From NCBI GenBank assembly GCA_947034885.2, contig OX344754.2, forward strand, positions 10,423,001 to 10,487,000: a DNA stretch of 64,000 bases, in the 5' to 3' direction. Positions 1 to 11,945 of this stretch are shown here, one piece after another. A program made the position numbers and the translations under genes. The notes beneath the pieces are model-generated. The model searched no databases and was not told where the DNA came from. It was given only the letters and a program-made list of their open reading frames with translations. The stretch comes from Thuidium tamariscinum (taxonomy: Eukaryota; Streptophyta; Bryopsida; Hypnales; Thuidiaceae). Position 1 is the first letter of the stretch. Each line of letters opens with the position of its first letter.

Positions 1-1810
1 CTCGAGAAGAATGGCCTGCCAAATTTGAGCTCTTACAGGATTTGGGATCAGGCACTCATTGCCACAGGGAAGGTAGGAGGCTTTACCCGATGCAGCATCA
101 GGCAAAATGCACTATCTTTCCCACATTCTACTGTTCATCAAAGGGGAAAGTATGAATTCATTAGTTGACCGTGTGGTAAAGTGTGAGTTCAACACATGAA
201 GAGGGAAATCTTTGTATCTTTCCCACATGTTAAAATACTTTCCAAAAAAATGTGATTTTACCATGTGGTTCTTTGTTGTAGAAATTATCCCATAAGCATT
301 GTCGTTGGTGAGACTCTCATGAAGTATAAGACGCAAGTCTTTCTAGTGTAATTCCATGGTTTGTACTTTGGGTATGTCCAAGTACTATGTATTGTATTGT
401 ATAATGTGTTATACACTGTATAGTAAACTATACATTGTAAGTAAATATAAGACAAAAATGTATAATAAAAAAATTGTATGTTAATGTTCCCCAAGAATTT
501 CAGACTCTTTTCTCCAATTTATGTAGTACCTTCCATACTCCATTACCACAAGGTAATCTATTACCAAGAGGAACTACATTCCCATATAGTAATCGATTAC
601 CATGAGGCAATGGCCATATTTTTCCCTCCTCAGAGTTCTCTGTTTTCCAGGTAAAGTTCAGGTAAACTCTTCATTGATTCCCACGAGGGATTGGCCTCTA
701 CCTTCCCTGTGTGTGTCGAGGATGTCATGTCATACAGCTGAGAATTACAGTTACCCACTCAACAGTGCAGTAGAGGAGGGGCAGGAGGCTGCTTCATCCG
801 CACAAGTTGGAAGAATTGTTCCTGGGTCTCTCCGCCTGCCTGTGGCTTTCGATTGACACCGTCCTTGTAGAAACAAAATTGCATTAGGAGCAGATTTGCG
901 CATTCATCCGCCTCAGTCGGTGGAAAACTAGGCCAGCAGCTTGACACCCTGATACGTCCAATTGACGAAGGACTGGTGAGGTCGAAGCTGAGCCTTGCTA
1001 TGAAAAAATGGACTTTGGTTATTGTACCTTGTTACTGTTCCACACTTGCAGCCAGAAAAAGACCGTCAATTGAGACTTGAGGTTTAGTACAAGGTACAAA
1101 AAGCACCCCAAAATTGCCCCTGATCTAGGATTGCCTTCTTCTAACCCTGTAAGGTAGGAGCACTATAAACAGACCATCTAAGGGTTGGATCTGAATTTCA
1201 GGGAGGTGAAACATCTTGAAATATTTTTTAATGAGTTTATCATGAAAGGCAAGTGAAATAGGCATCTAATTCAAGTTATTTCACATTTTTACAAACTTTG
1301 CAGAATTAGTTACAAATTTTTGAAGTTGAAAAAAAAGTAGTCATTTGTGGTCATCAAAAGCAACCACCTCCTAAAATGTGCAGATTTGGTACATTGAAGA
1401 AAGCAAAATGTACCTTTACGCCTTGATCGATTTTAATGCCCTGATGGAGTTTGAGCCTCCTATTTTACATCTCGAAAATCAATTATGTATCTAATGCTTG
1501 CCATTTGCCATCTAACGCATATGGACGACTAGTTTTTGGATGTAATTTTACTTGAGATGTTACAATTTGTCAACCCTCACTCACTATGAATGGATTTTTT
1601 TCGTTATAAATTTTCACATAACATTTTTCCAAAGAGTTCCTTTAAGGCCCAACAACTTCCAAAAGTTTTGACTATATATCTTAGAAGTTATTGTATGATA
1701 TGTAATTTTCATTGCTTAGTGGGAAAATAAGGCATCCAAAAAACCTCTCTGAAATTACTTTTTTAAGAAATAAAAAATTTGAAATTGATTTTAAGAGTTT
1801 ATATATCTAA

Positions 1811-2533
1811 GGGTGATTGCAAGAAACACCTGTCCTATTTTGTGTCACACGTCGCATTCTGATTTGTTTTTTGGCCATAACTTTTGTATTTTAGCTCCGA
1901 TTGACTCAAGATTTGTAGGGAAGGTACTCATAACTATCATAAACCTTCCATAATTTTTTCATAATTTTCAAAAATAGTCTACTATCCAAAAATAGACCCC
2001 GATTGGATGTCACACTTGGTAGTTTGGGGGTTTTCAATACCTGAGCTATACCTTTTTTTAATGATTTTAACATGAAATTTGGATGAGATGGTCTTCTAAT
2101 AGACTTCTAGCTTTCCAGGGAAGGATTTTAAAAAAAAGTTAATTTTGTGAGGTGTGGAGGTCTACAAAGTGAGCTCCCTTCTACTTGTATTTTGAAACAT
2201 ATAAAATATTATTTTGGTGGGTTTTTTTGTGAATGACCATCTCCATAAAGTTGTTCCAAATGGCCACTTTTTATTTTTTGAAAATATCTATTTTTAATAT
2301 ATTTCCCTAATTAAAACATGAAGGTATGTATTTTCTAGAGGTTTGGCACTTTTCAAGTTCTCGTACTAAGAGAATTTTTCTATCCATTTCCTTCGGTGAA
2401 AACCTTCATCTTAGAGGTATATACACTAATCATATTTTTCAAATTTTTTTTAAATTAATTTTCTAATTTTAAAGTACTCCCGAAAAAATCAGCCAAACGC
2501 AACAAATAGGACAGGTGTTTCTTGCAATCACCC
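1811..2533 (+). mobile_element. M-family TIR element (MITE-like), copy M1
   Basis: The element starts GGGTGATTGCAAGAAACACC and ends with the inverted form GTTTCTTGCAATCACCC. It is 723 bp long with no coding frame. CTAA flanks it on both sides (1807-1810 and 2534-2537). R copies 2 and 3 carry the empty site with one CTAA (TATCTAATTGAA near 4497 and 42577). The insertion and its 4-bp target duplication are therefore seen directly. Confidence 0.92.
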
Positions 2534-2611
2534 CTAATTGAAAAGCTTTGAATCATTCTATTTTGATCAATGAGTCAAAAGTTATGAAGAGTTCCAATTC
2601 AAGGTAGTTAT

Positions 2612-3307
2612 GGGTCATTGCAAGAAACATCTGTACTATTTTGTCACACGTTGCATGCTGATCAGTTTTTTGGCCATAACTTTTGTGTTTTAGCTCCAAA
2701 TGACTCAAGATTTATAGGGAAGGTACTCATAACTATTACAGACCTTCCTTGATTTTTTCATAATTTTCAAAAATATTTTACTATCCAAAAATAGACCCCG
2801 ATTGGATGTCACACTTGGCAGTTTAGGGGGTTTTAGTACCTAAGCTATACCTTTTTTTAATGATTTTGAGATGAAATTTGGATGAGATGGTCTTCTAGTA
2901 GATTTCTAGCTCTCTAGGAAAGGATTTAAAAAAAAAGTTAATTTTGTGAGGTGTGGAGGTCTACAAAGTGAGCTCCTTTCTGCTTGTATTTTGAAACATA
3001 TAAAATATTATTTTGGTGGTTTTTTTTGTGAATGACCATCTCCATAAAGTTGTTGCAAATGGTCACCTTTTATTTTTTGAAAATACTTATTTTTACTATT
3101 TTTCCCTAATTTTTGAATCAAAGTACCTATTTTCTTGAGATTTGGCACTTTTCAAGTTCTCCTACTTAGAGAATTTTTCTATCAATTTCCTTCATTGAAA
3201 ACCTTCATTGTAGAGGTATATACATTATTCCTTATTTTAATTTTTTTTTAAATTAGTTTTCTAATTTTGTAGTACTACTAAAAAAATCATGAGTATTGTT
3301 GCAAAAC
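2612..3307 (+). mobile_element. M-family TIR element, copy M2 (3' end missing)
   Basis: The left end GGGTCATTGCAAGAAACATC follows TTAT, as in copy M7 at 42652, which sits at the same place in R copy 3. The body matches M7 up to TTGTTGCAAAAC, and then R copy 2 begins without the terminal inverted repeat. The same insertion site in R1 and R3 means the insertion predates their duplication. The missing end marks a recombination or insertion breakpoint. Confidence 0.85.
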
Positions 3308-5408
3308 CCAGCCAGCTCCAAACTTCCCCTCGAGAAGAACGGCCTGGAAAATTGGAGCTCTTCGAGTATTCGGGATTTCGGGATCAGGCACTCATTGTGT
3401 CGGGGATGTCTTGCAGCTGAGAATTACAGTTCCCCACTCAACACTCAACAGTGCAGTAGAGGAGGCCGGGGCAGGATGCGGCTTTATCCGCACAAGTTGC
3501 AAGAATTGTTCCTCGGTCTCTCCGCCTGCCTGTGGCTTTCGATGGACACCGTCCTTGTAGAAACAAAATTGCATTAGGAGCAGATTTGCGCGTTCATCCG
3601 CCTCAGTCGGTGGAAAACTAGGCCAGGAGCTTGACACCCTGATACAGTACGTCCTATTGACGAAGGACTGGTGAGGTCGAAGCTGAGCCTTGCTCTGAAA
3701 AATGGACTGACTTTGGCTATTGTACCTTGTTACTGTTCCACACTTGCAGCCAGAAAAAAGACCGTCAATTGAGACTTGAGGTTTAGTACAAGGTCAAAAA
3801 GCACCCCCAAATTGCCCCTGATCTAGAACTGCCTTCTTCTAACCCAGCATGGTAGGAGGACTATAAACCGACCATCTAAGGGTTGGAACTGAATTTTGGG
3901 GAGGTGAAACATCTTGAAATATTTTTTAATGAGTTTATCATGAAAGGCAAGTGAAATAGGCATCTAGTCCAAGTTATTTCACATTTTTTGGAACTTTGTA
4001 GAATTGGTTATAAAGTTTTGAAGTTGAAAAAAAAGTAGTCATTTGTGGTCATCAAAAGCAACCACCTCCTAAAATGTGCAGATTTGGTACATTGAAGAAA
4101 GCAAAATGTACCTTTAAGTCATTTTAATACTCTGATGGAGTTTGAGCCTCCTACTTTACATCTCGAAAATCAATTATGTATCTAATGCCTGCCATTTGCC
4201 GTCTAATGCATATGGACAACTAGTTTTTGGATGTAAATTTACTTGAGATGTTACAATTTGTCAACCCTCATTCACTATGAATGAATTTTTTTCCTTATAA
4301 ATTTTCACACAACATTTTTCCAAAGAGTTCCTTTAAGGCCCAACAACTTTCAAAAGTTTTGACTATATATCTTAGAAGTTATTGTATGATATGTAATTTT
4401 CATTGCTTAGTGGGAAAATAAGGCACCCAAAAAACCTCTCTCAAATTATTTTTTTAAGAAATAAAAAATTTGAAATTGATTTTGAAAGTTTATGTATCTA
4501 ATTGAAAAGCTTTGAATCATTCTATTTTGATCAATGAGTCAAAAGTTATGAAGAGTTCTAATTTAAGGTAGTTTGGGGGTAATTATAGAATCTTCACTTT
4601 ATAAAAAAGTTTAAAATCCTTTATTTAATTCAATTTTGTATATTTTTATAAAAACTAAAAATAATAGTATATATTGTTAAATACAACATAATGACCATTG
4701 CAATTGGTATTTTTCAATTCCATAAATGGATGATTGCAAGAAATACCTGTCCTATTTTGTGTCACACTACGTGTGTTGATCTGTGTTTTGGCTCCGATTG
4801 ACTCAATATTTGTAGGGAAGGTACTCATAACTATCATAAACCTTCCATAATTTTTTCATAATTTTCAAAAATATTTTACTATCCAAAAATAGACCCCGAT
4901 TGGATGTCACACTTGGTAGTTTAGGGGTTTCTAGTACTATGGAGTACCTTTTTTTAATGATTTTAACATGAAATTTGGATGAGATGGTCTTCTAATAGAC
5001 TTCTAGCTTTTTAGGGAAGGATTTTTAAAAATAATTAATTTTATGTGGTGTGGAGGTTTACAAAGTGAGCTCCCTTCTGCTTGTATTTTGAAACATATAA
5101 AATATTATTTTGGTGGTTTTTTTGTGAATGACCATCTCCATAAAGTTGTTGCGAATGGCCACTTTTTATTTTTTGAAAATATCTATTTTTACTATTTTTC
5201 CCTAATTAAAACATGAAGGTATGTATTTTCTGGAGGTTTGGCACTTTTCAAGTTCTCCTACTTAGAGAATTTTTCTATCCATTTCCTTCGGTGAAAACCT
5301 TCATCTTAGAGGTATATACACTATTCATATTTTTCATATTTTTTTAAAATTAATTTTCTAATTTTAAAGTACTCCCGAAAAAATCAGCCAAACGCAACAA
5401 AATGGGCA

Positions 5409-5436
5409 CATTAGAAGGGATCTGGACTCTCTAGTA
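5409..5436 (+). repeat. T1 left terminal inverted repeat
   Basis: CATTAGAAGGGATCTGGAC followed by TCTCTA. It pairs with the right end of T1, whose reverse complement reads CATTAGAAGCGACTTGGAC followed by CCTCCA. The first nine bases are identical in both T1 ends and both T2 ends. Confidence 0.8.
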
Positions 5437-5790
5437 GGCTGTGAGTTTATTGAGTAAATTTCTTACTAAAGACTGCCTGCCCGTTCCTATCCACAACTGT
5501 ACACTCTGGCATTCCTTACACCACGTCGTTATTGGCGCCACTTTCAAGCCAATACAGTACGCTTGCTGCGCGGGCCTGGCCTGCACTTGAATCCCTCCGT
5601 CAAAAGTACCATCATATTTTCATGCAAGTGCGAGCGTTGTTTCAAGTGCAAGCGCGATGTTGATTTTGTTCAAAAACTGTACCAACTTCGGCGCACCGTG
5701 AGCTAGGGTTTCCACCGTGAACTTTTTTGAGCTTTCTTGAGCTCGGTGGTGGTTGCTGTGAGCGTATTTTTTGCTTTGCTGCCAGCCAAT

Positions 5791-7768
5791 ATGAGGCCTC
5801 GATCGTCTGTACAAGCAGTATTATTATACAATGAGCGAGATAGTAATGGAAACTGGATACCACAAAAATATGAATTACAATCTTGGGTTACATTGATGCC
5901 TGGGAAGAGAGGTGGGCATGGCAAAGACGCCTTGAAACACGGGGGTAGTAGCGTTGAAGGAGACTACAAGGCAAAGATTTTGCAATTCCGTCTAAGTGCG
6001 CATTCTTCTGTTGTTAATGAAATCGGGGTTCAACATACTTACCAGTACAGACAACTAGACTTAAATCCTGAAGTCCCTATTTCAATGTGTGGTGTCAATT
6101 GTAAGTTTCACAATCCAGCTCTTATTTGTTCATATTGCTCTTATGTTTATTGATTTCCGCACTTGTATTTAGGTCAATCTTACCTGTATTCAACCTTCAT
6201 CTCAATTGTAGGGTTTCAATCGCAAGGTCTCGATTGTTCTGTAGAGATTGAGTCGACTAGATCGATTGAGTTTAATTTAATTCGATCAATGCTGATAGGG
6301 AATGGGTTTTCCCTCATTGAACTTTCGATCTGATGATTAAAAGCTATTCCTTTTGCTGTAGCTCAAAAACTAATCCTTTTGCTGTAGCTCAAAAGCTAAT
6401 CCTTTTGCTGTAGCTCAAAAGCTATTCCTTTTGCTGGCCCACGTAATAGATCTTGTAGATTCTTGCAGACTCGGTTTGCGAGGAGATCGAATGCAGTCAT
6501 TGACTTTTTGGACTAATTTTGTGCATTGTTTTGAGTGTGGTATAAGAGCTACCATATTGCTCGTGTTGAGTATTAACACTTGTATTTGTACGTTAATGAT
6601 GTATACCAGATTTATACCCCTCAGTGTACGAAGATTGGGTTGATGCTAAAAGCGTTACCGGAGTCATATCAGTAGTCCACGCCGAAATTGGAGAGCCAAG
6701 TTGAGGGGGGCGCAGTCACAAAGAGCTCCTTCATGACGGTTTGTTTTTCTATAACGCTCTATATCATCCTCGAATTGTAGGAGAGCAATACGGATCTTTG
6801 GAGCCTATTCCATTACCGTCATTTGACGACCATGCCTGGCCTTTGCCGGATATGGCAACAACAGAGGCGTTTAGAGCACGAATGCGTGTAGACTTCTTGT
6901 CTTCAATGAAGCCACAGAGTGGGAGCAAGGCAACTCATTTGCAGTGGTTTATGCCCATCTACGTGATGGTGGATCTTTTTTCAACAGCCCCCAATATTCA
7001 TAGAACAACAACATTGTTTGTGTTTAAAGCTGTCTCAGACAATTTGATGTCATCCTTAATGGATTTGGGATGGAATACAAAAATCAGTGTTGGAGATGAT
7101 GTCATCAAATGTGTAGTAGATCAACAGACCATCGTCTTCAAATACCATATTGGGCGTTCAACTTTATATACAAATTTCCAGTTTAATCGGGAGCGCTTGC
7201 TTCATGGCTCAATGTGGGAGATGATAGATCAATGTGGCCCTATTGACCTCATCAAGATAATTTGTGAGCACAAAGATTGGCAAGGAGAAGTGGAAGTAGG
7301 ACGAAATTGGACGTTAGAAAACATACGACAAGAAATCGCAGTTGTACTTGGACCTGATACTCCGGCTAATTTCACACTCTTCATCATTGAAGAAGGATAT
7401 CCTTCACAGAAGGTAACTGCAATTCCTACTTGATCTAGACCTATTGCAGCTCTTATTAAGTTAGTCTTCAGAATTTAGATCCTTGAGTACTAGATCTAAT
7501 CCTGATGAGATTCAGGATCCACAAAGCTGCAATAATACTCCTCCCGCCTTATTGACCTTTCAATCTTTTTGTGTTAGCTAATGTATTAGTATGGAACTTT
7601 CTTCACTTTCCACCCATAGTATAGCTTCAATCGATTGCATGTTTATTTCAACTGAAAAAACTTACATTTGAATTTATGCTATAGGTAAACAAACGGAATG
7701 AGAAAAACAGAACTGCTGGCGATGTACTACCTCCTCGGAGACTACGACTTGTCTCAAAGACTGAATGA
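5791..7768 (+). pseudogene. T1 gene A: unknown three-exon protein with one in-frame stop
   Basis: Proposed exons are 5791-6100, 6625-7412 and 7685-7768. The junctions are TT/GTAAGT, CCCCTCAG/TG, AAG/GTAACT and CTATAG/GTAAAC, and the phases join cleanly to 394 codons including the stop. I chose the ATG at 5791 because the frame is coding-like from there (MRPRSSVQAVLLYNERDSNG). An in-frame TGA at 6702-6704 (about codon 130) breaks the frame; a C-to-T change of CGA would explain it. The end of exon 2 (WTLENIRQEIAVVLG, then a short loop, then SQKVNKRNE) resembles small ubiquitin-fold-like segments, but this is only an impression. No catalytic motif was recognised. The gene converges with gene B, 11 bp away, inside the same transposon, so it is probably an accessory transposition protein. 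The exon model is inferred from sequence alone. Confidence 0.6.
6344..6436 (+). repeat. 26-bp tandem repeat in intron 1 of T1 gene A
   Basis: About 3.6 copies of CTAWTCCTTTTGCTGTAGCT followed by CAAAAR. The copies differ at one or two positions, so the array is recent. It lies within the predicted intron 6101-6624. Confidence 0.9.
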
Positions 7769-7779
7769 GGAGTATTCGG

Positions 7780-10700
7780 TCAACATATTGGGTCATCGAT
7801 GCTTTGCTCCACGATGTTTTCTCCTGCCTCCTGAGAATTGGGCACCCATCGAGATCCTTGTCGAGTACATGTAGCTTTCCATGCTACCCAATGAGCTGAC
7901 GCACTAGAGGCCAAATATCGTTCTCTCCTAGCTTGTATGGTAGCTTCGATATCATTTGTATCATCTGCCGATTCATGAACATCTGTATGGAATTCTAAAT
8001 TCCTGAATCTATGTTGGATTATGCGATACCAGTGCTCATATGTTTGCAATAATGCACTCTTCTTGTTTTTGCCCCCAGAGTGTTGGGTATGACGTTGGTA
8101 CGCAGCTTTTGCGGCATGATGGCTGTTCTCCATCCCTTGACAGCTCCATATGGAGAGGGAACCGTACTCCTCAACAAACCAAGGTGCATGCTTTATGATC
8201 ACATGCTACAACATTTCAATGAGATTTTGTTAGAAAGGTATCAACAATAGAGTGCTAATATAGTAGATACTTATTATATTATCTAGAATTAACGTTCCAT
8301 GCAATGTCAAATTTCAGAGTGATTTAAGTTAGGTTCTCTTACCATGTAGTAGGTGATGTGCTGTTCCCCAAAACACTCCACATATAGACGACCCCATTTC
8401 TCAACTTTGCTACGAAATGCATGTCTCTGATCATTGTCCAATGTCAATTTATGAAAATACTCTGAAATGTCATTCAAAGCATCCCACATTTCAAGTTGTT
8501 TTCTTTTCTGCTCACCACCATTTAGAACGTTCCTGGTAGCATTCACTATATCTTTATAGACCTTGTCAGATCCACCCTCCAATATGCTTTTAGAGAAGAT
8601 TTTCTTGCAGTTTGCTCCACTCAGGCTTGGCTTGTTTGGTACATTGTTTGATTTTCCAGACAATTCAGCATCTTTCATAATGATTACATTGCCTCCATGT
8701 GCTCCTGTTGCTGATAGAACTTTTTGAATTGCCTCTATTGCTTCAGATTGGATTGTCTTGTCCCTGATAGTCCAAACGAATATAAAGTGCAAGTGTAAAA
8801 TTTTTTCAACCATGCGATTTAAAGCATGTAAGGTACAGATGTGTACTTTGTCAAGCGGAATCGGCAGCACTGGTTTCCACCGACTGAGAGTTCGGGCACC
8901 AGTTAACGGTTTAGCTCGGTGGCTTGTAGAAAATACACCACCGTCCCAAGACGTTGCACTCTTTGAGAAGCTTGTTGTTGTGCTTGAAACACTTGTTATA
9001 ATCTGTGGCTTATTCCTCTTTTGAAGGCAATAGATACAACAGTATGTGCTATTAGCCCCATGTTGCAGACCATACATGCACTTAATCGTCTTCATGTCAG
9101 CCGCTAGATGCCATTGCACCTTAAAGCTCCCAACATTAGATACTTCCAGGAGTTGGCCATTTTCTTGCGATTCTATCAATGCAGGCATTGAAGTTTGCTT
9201 GAACACCCAATCAAGTACTTGATGCGATTCTTTGGTCACTTGAAAACTGGCAAGAGGCCAGATCTCTCTTTCCGATTGGACGGAGAAATATTTAGTAGTT
9301 CCGGGCAGAATCGACGGGTCTAATGCGCGGTTCATCAACGTAAGTGAGACCCGCTCCAACTTCTGCGCATGCACAATCTCCGCCTCGTCTAACTTGAGAA
9401 CAAAAATTAAAGGATCTCCTTGCAATTCTGTATATTGACCATGCAAATATGATTAATAAGATGATGAACCACAAGGATTCAAATGAAATGCAACAGTAAG
9501 TTGACTAAGGCAATAACAGCTCAATTATGATCATCTTGTTCGTTAAGATCCAAGGCTACGATAAAATCATCTTGGTAAGACAGATCAAGTTTTCGTGATC
9601 TCAATCGGGAAGGAGGGTGGGTTCCATTCCAACTGATTGTACTCTACTTCTTTCAGTTTCCACATTGTATTTAAACTTAAATTTAAACCCGAGAAAGGAT
9701 AAATCAATAACTATATTGATCATATGGGTTAGCTTTAGTATATTCCTGTAATCCCATCACACAATAGCTTCTCAATGCTAAACTACCAGCACAACTTCAA
9801 GACCCATGGACCAAGTAGGTTTATAGAAAATATATACCTGCAGGAGTAATCCCATAGAGCTTAACAATTGTTCGTTGCACTGCTTCAACATCGACAAAGA
9901 ATGAATTCTTACTCGATAATGCAATCTTCACTGGATCTTTGGACTTCGATTTAACTGGAGCTGGAATTACTAAAGTATTATCAATGTGTTGATACTGCCC
10001 GATCATATCTTAAAGCTTGGAATTCATCTGTTGTCGGAGTTGAGACACTTGGTGAGGTGCTGGCAAACACCCTATTCTAATGCCTCGACTTGTAGCCGCC
10101 ACAGCTCCCTTGAATGTCTTGTATATGGCACCATAACCGGAGTGAGTGATTCCCGATCGATCACAAGTTTCAAGGATCTTTTCAGGACCCACTTGCTCTC
10201 CAACTTTTTGTAAGAAATAGTTGACCATTCTAGTCCCGACCATGCTTAACTTTGGAGATTCTAACATGGAGTTCACTTCTGTTTGTGAGAGCATATCAGC
10301 GAAGACCCTACCACTTTGTGTTTGAGCTGTAGCATCGCCATACAGTCGTCGTGTTCGACCCTCTGCGATATTGCACTCTTGGACATTTCTTACGGTTTGT
10401 GCTCCAATAATAGTACGAGCAAGTTTTCTTTGTGCTTTTGCATGGCCTCCTGTACGTGACAGCGAGCTTAGATCTTTTCTTTGCCTCACTTGACTTCGAT
10501 AACCGAACGGTGTTTTTTTCATGCCTGTCAGTTTGTCACTCAGGCGTTTTACAGTTGCTTTGGTCTTTAATAGATCTTGTCGAATCAATTGCAACACCGC
10601 ATTGTGAGACTCTATTAAAGTTTGCTTTTCGCAAGTAGTTGCCTCTGCAGCTAAAGAGGCAGCTAATTCTACTTCTTGTCTTTTTAGCTTTTCTGAATCT

Positions 10701-11188
10701 ATTTTTGTCTGCAACTGTTGTAATCGATCTTCTTCAGAGTCTAGCTTTACTTTTAGAGATGCAATCTCATCTTCTAAATTTGGAATTCTTTGCACACTCA
10801 TAAGTAGTGCATCAATTTCTCTCTGTAGGCAAATGATGCGTTCCTTGAGCAATGAAATTTCTGCTATGTAGTGACTAGGACTGAAACATCGCCCCTCAAT
10901 ACTCTTCACGTAGCCCAACAGACCGCCTTCACCATCTCCAACGAATTCCAACAGTCCTTTCAAGTTGTTGAACTTCGGACGTTTTCCAGTTCTAGGGTCT
11001 ATCGGGTAGATACTACCGTCATACCATAGATCTATGTTAGTATGGCCAGCTTTTCGCTTCTCTGGAAATGTGGACTTCGATTCTTGTTCGTGCAAAAATT
11101 TACCCCTCTGAATTAGAGGTGCATACTTAGCAGCAAGTGAGGCTTGTGCTTTGTACAAAGGTAAGTTCGAAGTATCCTGAAGTGCCAT
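7780..11188 (-). pseudogene. T1 gene B: transposase-like protein, coiled-coil N-terminus, one in-frame stop
   Basis: Exons on the minus strand are 11188-9838, 9427-8343 and 8205-7780. The junctions are CTGCAG/GTATAT, ATACAG/AATTGC, ATG/GTAAGAG and TTGTAG/CATGTG, and phases join to 954 codons including the stop. The start ATG at 11188 opens MALQDTSNLPLYKAQ. Residues about 130-230 are heptad-rich (LQREIDALLMSVQRI, LKVKLDSEEDRLQQLQTKID) and predict a coiled coil. Exon 2 has a CCIYC cysteine cluster. Exon 3 carries YGSLSIWSCQGMENSHH straight after the splice join YYM-HVIIKH. As I recall, this layout (coiled coil, then a YGSL...QGxE-type C-terminus) is seen in transposon-encoded proteins of several eukaryotes, but I cannot name the family. 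A TAA at 10010-10012 (codon 393) interrupts an otherwise continuous frame; CAA to TAA would explain it. Two separate proteins meeting at that stop is an alternative. Confidence 0.6.
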
Positions 11189-11853
11189 ATAGAATATGGA
11201 AATCAAAGGAATCGAAGCCAATTCAAACTAATTACAGTAACCCAAAACAGTACTATTCCTGAGAAGCGAGCAACGTCTTGAGAAGCCAATTCACCAGAAC
11301 ATTCACGCTTCACGAGAAGCCATGATAATTAAGAACATTAATGAGTATCTAAGATTCATGAAGTCAGGATTCACGAAGCCAGAAAAGTCACAAAGCCAGA
11401 AACCAAATCGCAAATTTCTGACGAAGTTCCTGACAAATTTTCAAATCGCAAATTCCTGACGACTATCAAAGAATATCACGAACACTATTTCCTTCACCCC
11501 GGAACCTGCCTCATCAGTTCTCTCGCTTGTGCATGACAATTACTAATCCATTGAAGCTCAAAAACACAAATCTCTATAGTTGCAAATTCCAAACTGAAGC
11601 ATGAGCATTACCGTTGGCGCGAAGCTCTACCAGAGTGGCAGACAGCAAGGCATAGAGCGGGACAGTTGTGGGCGCCACTGAGGCCCGATGATTATGATGC
11701 ATCCTGATGATTGTACTGCCCGGGTCATCTTAGCCATCCATTGCTACTGTGGGCAGTACTGCCCAAGTGTAAAGTAGTTGATTGCAGCGCCATTAGTAAA
11801 CCATAAATTGAACTAGGAAGCAGCCCCTTGGAGGGTCCAAGTCGCTTCTAATG
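11189..11853. other. T1 subterminal non-coding region and right TIR
   Basis: This is the presumed 5' flank and promoter side of gene B, followed by the T1 right end (GTCCAAGTCGCTTCTAATG). It has short internal near-repeats, such as AAATCGCAAATTYCTGACGA at about 11405 and 11444, of the kind that can act as subterminal binding sites. No coding frame. Confidence 0.5.
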
Positions 11854-11945
11854 GGTGTTTCTTGCAATCACCCAAATCAATTGTTTAGAATTTAGTATTT
11901 TGATTCATTTATTTATTTATTTCTACCTACTATTTTTCCCCTATG

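Larger units (their letters stand above)
1..3307 (+). repeat. R repeat, copy 1 (interrupted, left end outside window)
   Basis: This stretch matches 3308-4727 and 40478-43590 over long distances. Shared landmarks are the CTCGAGAAGAAYGGCCTG start block, the AGACCGTCAATTGAGACTTG block near 1064 and the GGGAGGTGAAACATCTTG block near 1201. It is interrupted by M elements at 1811-2533 and 2612-3307, and the second one runs directly into R copy 2. No long open frame is conserved between copies; the short frames here overlap on both strands and look non-coding. Function and class are unknown. It could be a large non-autonomous element or simply part of a segmental duplication. Confidence 0.75.
5409..11853 (+). 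mobile_element. T1: 6.4-kb two-gene DNA transposon with CATTAGAAG termini
   Basis: The boundaries come from the surrounding M3 element: sequence matching the M 3' end (AACAAA-GGCA) stops at 5408 and resumes with GGTGTTTCTTGC at 11854. The insert starts CATTAGAAGGGATCTGGAC and ends GTCCAAGTCGCTTCTAATG, an imperfect inverted repeat of about 25 bp. No target duplication is needed to explain the junctions. It carries two convergent multi-exon genes (5791-7768 plus, 7780-11188 minus), with higher GC than its surroundings. Each gene has one in-frame stop, so this copy is probably no longer autonomous. Element T2 (40881-41800) shares the termini. The superfamily is not recognised. Confidence 0.82.
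4728..11873 (+). mobile_element. M-family TIR element, copy M3, split by transposon T1
   Basis: The left part is 4728-5408, starting GGATGATTGCAAGAAATACC. The last 20 bp are at 11854-11873 (GGTGTTTCTTGCAATCACCC). AAAT lies just outside both ends (4724-4727 and 11874-11877), a 4-bp target duplication that ties together pieces more than 6 kb apart. Without the insert the element is about 701 bp, the size of the other copies. It was therefore in place before T1 entered it. Confidence 0.9.
3308..11945 (+). repeat. R repeat, copy 2 (split by M3 and T1)
   Basis: R sequence occupies 3308-4727 and resumes at 11878-11945 (CAATTGTTTAGAATTTAG and following). The gap is filled by M element M3, which itself contains transposon T1. 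The uninterrupted counterpart is R copy 3 around 43440-43590. This copy lacks the M1 and M2 insertions and so supplies their empty sites. Confidence 0.8.

Noticed and set aside
1811..2537. M family as ordinary Tourist/PIF-Harbinger with 3-bp TAA duplication
   Set aside because: CTAA could be read as TAA with one extra terminal base, but TTAT, AAGA, AAAT, TAGA and TTAC at other copies each give a clean 4-bp repeat beside identical ends.
6344..6436. CRISPR-like array from the 26-bp repeats
   Set aside because: Units are directly adjacent with no spacers, lie in an intron of a transposon gene, and the sequence is eukaryotic.
5401..11855. 5-bp repeat ATGGG near both T1 ends as a target duplication
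   Set aside because: The right ATGGG is made of the terminal AATG plus the first GG of the M element, and the left one aligns with the normal M sequence AATAGGACA. The host alignment explains both without duplication.
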